Shown piece after piece: positions 59,462 through 64,000 of a stretch of DNA of 64,000 nucleotides; the stretch's first letter is position 1, and each line of letters begins with the position of its first letter. The notes below the pieces were generated by a model. It searched no databases, was not told the origin of the DNA, and worked only from the letters and a program-made list of their open reading frames with translations. Source of the DNA: JABWAN01 sp041918175 (GTDB lineage Bacteria; Zhuqueibacterota; Zhuqueibacteria; Zhuqueibacterales; Zhuqueibacteraceae); NCBI GenBank assembly GCA_041918175.1, contig JAYRWE010000029.1, forward strand, positions 1 through 64,000, written 5' to 3'. A program made the position numbers and the translations under genes.

Positions 59462-60874
59462 TTACTTCGCATCTTGCTCTTTGTCGGGCACCAACGTCCT
59501 CATCTCAAAAATCGAAATCGAAGGCATCAACCTCACGAAAAGCAGGATCAGCATGAAGAACATGCCGATGGTGCCGAGGTACGTTGCCCAATCCCAAAAC
59601 GTCGGATAATACATGCCCCACGAAGAGGGCAGAAAGTCGCGGTGCAAACTCGTCACAACGATGATGAAGCGTTCGAGCCACATGCCCACGCTCACGATCA
59701 GCGCGATGGTGAAGAGCACGGCCACGTTGTTCTGCATTTTTTCGAACCACAAAATTTGCGGCGCCACCGCGTTGCAGAAGATCAAGAGCCAATACCAAAA
59801 CGCATACGGCCCGGTCATGCGATTCATGATCATGTACATTTCATATTGATTGCCGCTGTACCACGCCATGAACGCTTCCATAAAATAACCATACACCACA
59901 ATCAAGCCGGTGGCGAGCATGACCTTCGCCATGTTGCGCAAGTGGCGCATGGTGATGAAATCTTCGAGGCCGTAAAACTTGCGCAGCGGAATCGCGAGAA
60001 TGAGCACCATCGCGAAACCCGCGTAGATTGCGCCCGCGACAAAGTACGGCGGAAAGATCGTCGCGTGCCAGCCCGGAATGATGCCCATCGCAAAGTCGAA
60101 GCTCACGACCGTATGCACCGAGAGCACGAGCGGCGTGGCCAAACCCGCGAGCAACAAGTACGCGACTTCATAACGATGCCAGTGCATCGCCGACCCGCGC
60201 CAGCCCATCGCGAGAATGCCATAGCCGAGTTGCGCCCAACGACTCTTTGCGCGATCACGCAACGTCGCAAAGTCCGGCACGAGGCCCGTGTACCAAAACA
60301 GCAGCGACACCGTTGCATACGTTGAGATCGCAAACACATCCCACACCAGCGGGCTGCGCGTTTGCGGCCAGAGCGCCATCGTGTTCGGATATGGAATGAG
60401 CCAATACGCGAGCCACGGACGACCAACATGCACGAGCGGAAAGATGCCCGCGCACGCGACCGCGAACAGCGTCATCGCTTCCGCGAAACGGTTGATCGAC
60501 GTGCGCCACTCTTGCCGCATGAGCAAAAGGATCGCGGAAATCAACGTGCCCGCGTGGCCGATGCCGATCCACCACACGAGATTGATGATCGCGAAGCCCC
60601 AGCCCACAGGATTGTTGATGCCCCAAATGCCCACGCCTTTTACGAGCAAAACGCCGAGCGCATAAAACAAAACCATGGTCACGGCAAACGCAACGCCGAA
60701 GCCGAGCAGCCAGCCTTTCGGCGTTTTGCGCGTGAGCACAATGGAACTGATCTTGTCCGTGACCGAAGCATACGTATGCCCCGGCTCGATGATCGGCTCG
60801 TCCGTGAGCACGCGCACGTGATGGTGCTCAGGCTCGTCTTTTAAAATCGGTGTCGTGGTCTCAGTCGTATTCAT
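59462..60874 (-). CDS. actC: Alternative complex III subunit ActC (NrfD-like)
   Basis: The 470-residue NrfD/PsrC-type membrane subunit has about ten helices. ActC features include PVGWGFAIINLVWWIGIGHA, ISAILLLMRQEWRTSINRFAE, HVGRPWLAYWLIPYP and YFMEAFMAWYSGNQYE. It contributes the quinol-oxidising site with ActB. In the standard operon actD follows directly; here three toxin-antitoxin-type genes intervene. Confidence 0.94.
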   Translation of the reverse strand: MNTTETTTPILKDEPEHHHVRVLTDEPIIEPGHTYASVTDKISSIVLTRKTPKGWLLGFGVAFAVTMVLFYALGVLLVKGVGIWGINNPVGWGFAIINLVWWIGIGHAGTLISAILLLMRQEWRTSINRFAEAMTLFAVACAGIFPLVHVGRPWLAYWLIPYPNTMALWPQTRSPLVWDVFAISTYATVSLLFWYTGLVPDFATLRDRAKSRWAQLGYGILAMGWRGSAMHWHRYEVAYLLLAGLATPLVLSVHTVVSFDFAMGIIPGWHATIFPPYFVAGAIYAGFAMVLILAIPLRKFYGLEDFITMRHLRNMAKVMLATGLIVVYGYFMEAFMAWYSGNQYEMYMIMNRMTGPYAFWYWLLIFCNAVAPQILWFEKMQNNVAVLFTIALIVSVGMWLERFIIVVTSLHRDFLPSSWGMYYPTFWDWATYLGTIGMFFMLILLFVRLMPSISIFEMRTLVPDKEQDAK

Positions 60875-60951
60875 GCGAATGGTGAATGTGCTTTGCTTTT
60901 CAGTTTGCGAAACTCATCGTGAATGTCATCGCGCCGGCATATTGTCCAACG

Positions 60952-60984
60952 AATTCCCCCCTTGAGGGGGGCCAGGGGGGTGTT
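60952..60984. repeat. Single GC-run palindromic repeat, intergenic
   Basis: AATTCCCCCCTTGAGGGGGG followed by CCAGGGGGGTGTT is the same element found in allB and the acylase gene, here alone and outside coding sequence, 78 bases upstream of actC. Confidence 0.9.
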
Positions 60985-61063
60985 GGTCACTTGGCGATGA
61001 CGTAAATTTTAAGTTGAAGTGTGACTTGTTCGAATGCGTTGCCGCAGCGCCATACCCCGCTAG

Positions 61064-61292
61064 CATTTTTTTATGGCAAGTCGCTGCTCCACCGAGGTGT
61101 CATCTTTGCTTGTTTACCTGACTTTTATCTTTTCAGGCTAGATGACTTCAAAGCGACGGCATCGCGTCACCTGAAGTATATTTTCAAACAACCACTGTCT
61201 CTTCTCAAATAAGAATTGACGATCAAAATCCGTAATCAAACAAACCGCCAAAGATCATGTCATTCAGGAGGAATCTTTTTGAGCACGGGAGA
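61064..61292 (+). repeat. Family A copy 5 followed by half of a family E element
   Basis: Family A at 61,064-61,192 has TTTTTTTATGGCAAGTCGCT, TTGTTTACCTGACTTTTATC and GACTTCAAAGCGACGGC. At 61,258-61,292 TGTCATTCAGGAGGAATC and TTTTTGAGCACGGGAGAC is the left arm of family E. Together with the GC-run repeat they fill most of the 477-base gap 60,875-61,351, where no gene is seen. Confidence 0.8.
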
Positions 61293-61351
61293 CAGTGGTT
61301 GTGCTTTAAAAAGTTTGAAAGACGACACTAACGGCCAGCTTGACCCGCATT

Positions 61352-61948
61352 TCACTGCGCCAACCGTTCGCGGCCCGCTCTGATGAACTCTCGGTGTAGT
61401 TCAATAATTCGGTCGGCCATTTCGTTGAGTTGGTTACACACGCGCTCGAGATGTTGACTCAACTCTGCATATCGGCGCTCAAAGTCCTCATCATCATTCG
61501 AAACTTTGCGGAGGAAATCCACGCTCTCACGTTTGCGCAGGTCAGGTACTCTCGAGTAATCTGGCCGGTCATCAAGAGCGAAGGTTTCTTGCATCAGAAG
61601 ATTTCTGAATCTTTCTATCTCATCATGTAGCAGCTTGCGCCGTTTTTCTACTTTAGCATCAAAAAATTTGCAATCTGCGTGTGATGATCGATCGAGAAAC
61701 TGATCGAGATGTTGCAAAGGCAGGCGGGAAAACGCGCCTCGATAGTCTTGCGCGCGCAGTTCGCGCATCGTCGTGTTTTCATCAAGCAGATTTCTCAATT
61801 CATCAAAAAGTCGCCTGTCTTGCGCGGCCCATCGTCCCTTTGCCTGAATCCGGTTGGCCCTTAACGCTTGCGCAAGGTCAAACGCCGATTTCAAGGGCCC
61901 GGCGATGGTGCCAAGTATGCCAAGGAGCTTAAGAAAAACTTTGATCAT
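61352..61948 (-). CDS. Unknown helical protein between actB and actC
   Basis: The 198-residue protein has a weakly hydrophobic N-terminus (MIKVFLKLLGILGTIAGPL) and then a charged, mostly helical body (FDAKVEKRRKLLHDEIERF, RYAELSQHLERVCNQLNEMA). No family recognised. It sits where actB and actC are normally adjacent, so it is probably an insertion. Confidence 0.55.
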   Translation of the reverse strand: MIKVFLKLLGILGTIAGPLKSAFDLAQALRANRIQAKGRWAAQDRRLFDELRNLLDENTTMRELRAQDYRGAFSRLPLQHLDQFLDRSSHADCKFFDAKVEKRRKLLHDEIERFRNLLMQETFALDDRPDYSRVPDLRKRESVDFLRKVSNDDEDFERRYAELSQHLERVCNQLNEMADRIIELHREFIRAGRERLAQ

Positions 61949-62062
61949 CGGAGACTGCGGGTTCTGATGTTGCGGCCTAATGCCAAAAATGTGCGGCGGC
62001 GCAGCATTTTTTGTTAGAACTCTGGCCTTTTCTTAACAGGGCTGGAAAGCCCTTGAGCCAAA

Positions 62063-62821
62063 CTATTCTGACTTTACAACCAAGGTAAAATGAATTGCCG
62101 TTGGCTCTGGCTGCCCATAATAAACTTTTAGAATTGCAGGTACATAGAAATCCCCTTTGGTAGATTGTAGTTCTAAAAAGTAATTGTGTAGATCATGTAC
62201 AAAAATGCGAATCGATTCCGTTGGGTCTAGTTTTTCCAGTATCTCGCCATATGGTTCGGTTCCTCCGCCGCCAGCTCCAAAAGCGCCTGGTTGTAGTTTT
62301 ATTTTAGGAGATGGGGATTCAAAATACTTATAGTAAAGCACATTCGGAAAAGCGGGCTCATCGTTGATTAAATCGTCTCGCTTTATCCAAATAGATGCTT
62401 GTTGGCTGCTTGAGATTCTTTCATTAGCGCCGAATAATAATCTGGCCCTGATATTATTAGCAGGAGCATCTCCAATATTTTTGAGTTCGAAATATTGAAA
62501 TGAAAAAGCCCCGTTGATGAGAGTTACTAAAGATCCTCTTAAATTTCTTCCGTTGATAGTACAATCTATGATGGGTTTACGTAATTGTGTAGCTGCAAGC
62601 CTACCAAACTCTTCCTTCATATTTTTGATGGCTTCGTTAACATCACTTTTGGCTGTATAGGTTATATAAATAGGAAGGAGAATTCCAAGAACTACAAATA
62701 GTGCCAAAACGACTTGCAATCTCTTCTCCGTGATCTGGAGCTCTGCTTCAACAATACTTCTTTTACTAAATTTTTCTTTGAGCTTCTTATCGATCAGATT
62801 TTCGACTTCCATCTGTTCCAT
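62063..62821 (-). CDS. Unknown single-helix membrane protein, AT-rich
   Basis: The 252-residue protein has an N-terminal charged helix, one membrane helix near 38-60 (LQVVLALFVVLGILLPIYIT) and a larger domain with strand-like repeats (FSFQYFELKNIGDAPANNI). GGAG lies six bases before the ATG at 62,821. Base composition is clearly more AT-rich than actB and actC, pointing to acquisition. Confidence 0.55.
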   Translation of the reverse strand: MEQMEVENLIDKKLKEKFSKRSIVEAELQITEKRLQVVLALFVVLGILLPIYITYTAKSDVNEAIKNMKEEFGRLAATQLRKPIIDCTINGRNLRGSLVTLINGAFSFQYFELKNIGDAPANNIRARLLFGANERISSSQQASIWIKRDDLINDEPAFPNVLYYKYFESPSPKIKLQPGAFGAGGGGTEPYGEILEKLDPTESIRIFVHDLHNYFLELQSTKGDFYVPAILKVYYGQPEPTAIHFTLVVKSE

Positions 62822-62903
62822 CTTGATCTCCAATAACCACACGGTTGATCATGTTTACAACGATTACTGTGCTTCAAGAATTTTCAAGAAGTTCTAACAG
62901 TCG

Positions 62904-63176
62904 TTATGCGTGCTCCGCGCCCTCTTCCAGCTCCGGATTCGGATTACGTAGCCTCGCGAGATACGTTGTGCGTGGGCGCGTGTTCAAATCTGCGAGCAGG
63001 CCGTAGTTCAACGGCTTCGCACGCAACTTGCTCACGCGGCTGTTCGGGTCATTGATATTACCGAACGCGATGGCTTGCGTGGGGCACACTTGCTGGCACG
63101 CGGTCACAATCTCGCCGTCGCGAATGTCGCGGTTTTCTTTCTTCGCCTCTATGCGCGCGTAGTTGATGCCTTGCAC
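62904..63176 (-). pseudogene. actB: 3' end of actB (iron-sulfur/molybdopterin-family subunit of alternative complex III)
   Basis: The 90 residues match the ActB C-terminus: INYARIEAKKENRDIRDGEI, ACQQVCPTQAIAFGNINDPN, SRVSKLRAKPLNYGLLADLN. The cysteines belong to the last iron-sulfur cluster motifs. ActB normally has about 900-1000 residues. Similarity stops abruptly at VQGINYAR, where family members have CVQRINYAR, and the preceding DNA is unrelated. Either the gene is truncated or the contig is wrongly joined here; actA is also absent. Confidence 0.85.
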
Positions 63177-63266
63177 TTGGAATTACCGCCGCACCGAATT
63201 TCATGCACGGCTCGCCCAATCCGCACAGCTCGTGTTAGGCAGTGGCTAATTATTGCCATTCCTCGT
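63177..63266. other. Seam between the actB fragment and the TolB-like gene
   Basis: These 90 bases belong to neither neighbour. They contain a GTTAGGC at 63,234-63,240 and the stretch GGCTCGCCCAATCCGCACAG. Gene family, order and style change across it. I see no direct repeat, insertion-sequence end or tRNA that would explain the junction. Confidence 0.6.
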
Positions 63267-64000
63267 TTAATTTCCAACCAAAACTCGTGCTTTGCCCGTT
63301 TTGATTTCGTGGATATAAACCGCCCATTTCCCGTCAACCTCTTTTGTATAAGCGAAAAACTTTTCGTCGGGCGAGATAAGAGGATTGGTAACGGTTTTGC
63401 CGTCGGCGATTTTGCGGAGGTTTGAGCCGTCCGTATTCATCGCGTAAACGTTCGGCGAGCCGCCCCGCCCGCTCATAAAATAAATCGTCTTACCGTTTTT
63501 CGACCATTGCGGGGATGAATCCTCAACCTCGTTATTGGTCAGATTTTTCTGGTTGGTGCCGTCAGTATTCATCACAAAAATTTCTTCTGAGTTTTTCATT
63601 TGTTGCATCTCGTCGCGCGTCAAGTCGCGGTAATATTTTTTCGGGACGACGGTTCTGTTAAAAACAATTCTCTTGCCGTCCGGTGAAAATTTCGGCGCCG
63701 TGTAGCCGAAATTCCCGTCGGTCAGCCGCGTTCTGCCGCTGCCGTCAGTCCGGATGATATAGATGTCGTGTGCGATTGCCGGACGCTCGGCGCGGGATTG
63801 AAAGACGACGTAATCGCCGCGCGGTGAAAAATCCGGCAGATAGTCCAAATCCGCGGTGTCGGTCAGTTTCCGCTGCCCCGAGCCGTCGGCGTTCATTACA
63901 AACAACTGCAAATGCCCGTCGCGCTCGGAATAAAAAACGATTTGTTTTCCATCGCGTGAAAATCGCGGCTGTCCTGCGGTCGTCGCCGGATCGGTTAGTT
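63267..64000 (-). CDS. TolB/PD40-type beta-propeller protein, 5' end beyond the window
   Basis: The frame is open from the right edge (about 244 residues visible). It contains repeated PD40 units: QPRFSRDGKQIVFYSERDG, LPDFSPRGDYVVFQSR, APKFSPDGKRIVFNR, SPQWSKNGKTIYFMSG, each followed by VMNTDGTN- or IRTDGSG-like loops. Such propellers occur in TolB and in exported surface or protease-associated proteins. It is unrelated to the respiratory operon. Confidence 0.88.
   Translation of the reverse strand, partial: LTDPATTAGQPRFSRDGKQIVFYSERDGHLQLFVMNADGSGQRKLTDTADLDYLPDFSPRGDYVVFQSRAERPAIAHDIYIIRTDGSGRTRLTDGNFGYTAPKFSPDGKRIVFNRTVVPKKYYRDLTRDEMQQMKNSEEIFVMNTDGTNQKNLTNNEVEDSSPQWSKNGKTIYFMSGRGGSPNVYAMNTDGSNLRKIADGKTVTNPLISPDEKFFAYTKEVDGKWAVYIHEIKTGKARVLVGN

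Noticed and set aside
63234..63240. GTTAGGC as an integron attC core site
   Set aside because: The partner RYYYAAC core in the right orientation and a convincing imperfect stem between them are not present; one seven-base match is expected by chance.
63177..63266. Group II intron end at the actB junction
   Set aside because: GAGCCGTGC...GAAA on the minus strand faintly resembles domain V, but the expected stem and downstream boundary are lacking.

Overview
The window is one continuous piece of a Gram-negative, aerobically respiring bacterial chromosome of moderate GC content, with one suspicious seam at about 63,177-63,266. Gram-negative character follows from an LpxH-like lipid A enzyme, a Mla/MCE lipid transporter and several lipoproteins. 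Aerobic respiration follows from an alternative complex III plus caa3 oxidase cluster; the oxidase carries the YSHP helix VI motif of the A2 class. I cannot place the organism securely. Gene content would suit an uncultivated lineage of the KSB1/Calditrichota or Bacteroidota-Rhodothermota neighbourhood, but that is only an impression.

Layout. 1-3.2 kb: LpxH-like hydrolase and penicillin-binding protein 1A. 3.4-7.3 kb: allantoicase, an Rpn-type nuclease and allantoinase (purine ring catabolism). 7.6-11 kb: MocR regulator divergent from an EamA exporter, then a cyclase-family hydrolase. 11-16 kb: a CHAT/ATPase protein that looks truncated, and a penicillin acylase homologue. 16-23 kb: envelope proteins, a TrlF-like PHP/SMC ATPase, a YheT hydrolase, a lone PTS IIA domain and a DUF192 lipoprotein. 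23.6-28.8 kb: a membrane protein fused to a SpoIIE-type phosphatase, an rRNA methyltransferase and its duplicated 3' fragment around a broken toxin-antitoxin pair. 28.8-36.7 kb: a minus-strand run with MlaE, an inserted AAA/PD-(D/E)XK protein, MlaF, MlaD, then an unusual redoxin-amidohydrolase fusion split by an in-frame TGA that I read as selenocysteine. 36.8-43.8 kb: phosphoglycerate mutase, M15 peptidase, phosphodiesterase, dehydrogenases, an AraC regulator and a PIN toxin-antitoxin pair. 44-63 kb: the respiratory cluster on the minus strand in the order actB (3' end only), actC, actD, actE, actF, small membrane protein, SCO, ATP-grasp enzyme, coxII, coxI, coxIII, coxIV. It is interrupted by toxin-antitoxin genes, a 23S rRNA intervening-sequence-type protein and hypothetical genes. 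63.3-64 kb: a TolB/PD40 protein running off the edge.

The most striking property is the load of interspersed hairpin repeats, at least seven families. They fill most long intergenic gaps, and several have been written into proteins: in-frame GC-run palindromes inside allantoinase and inside the spacer region of the penicillin acylase, and repeat-derived tails or signal peptides on the cyclase, CHAT, AAA, SCO, ActE and small respiratory membrane proteins. The other main finding is the candidate selenoprotein at 30,471-32,150 with a W-U-P-Y-C redox motif and a hairpin just after the TGA. No rRNA, tRNA, CRISPR array or complete insertion sequence was recognised.
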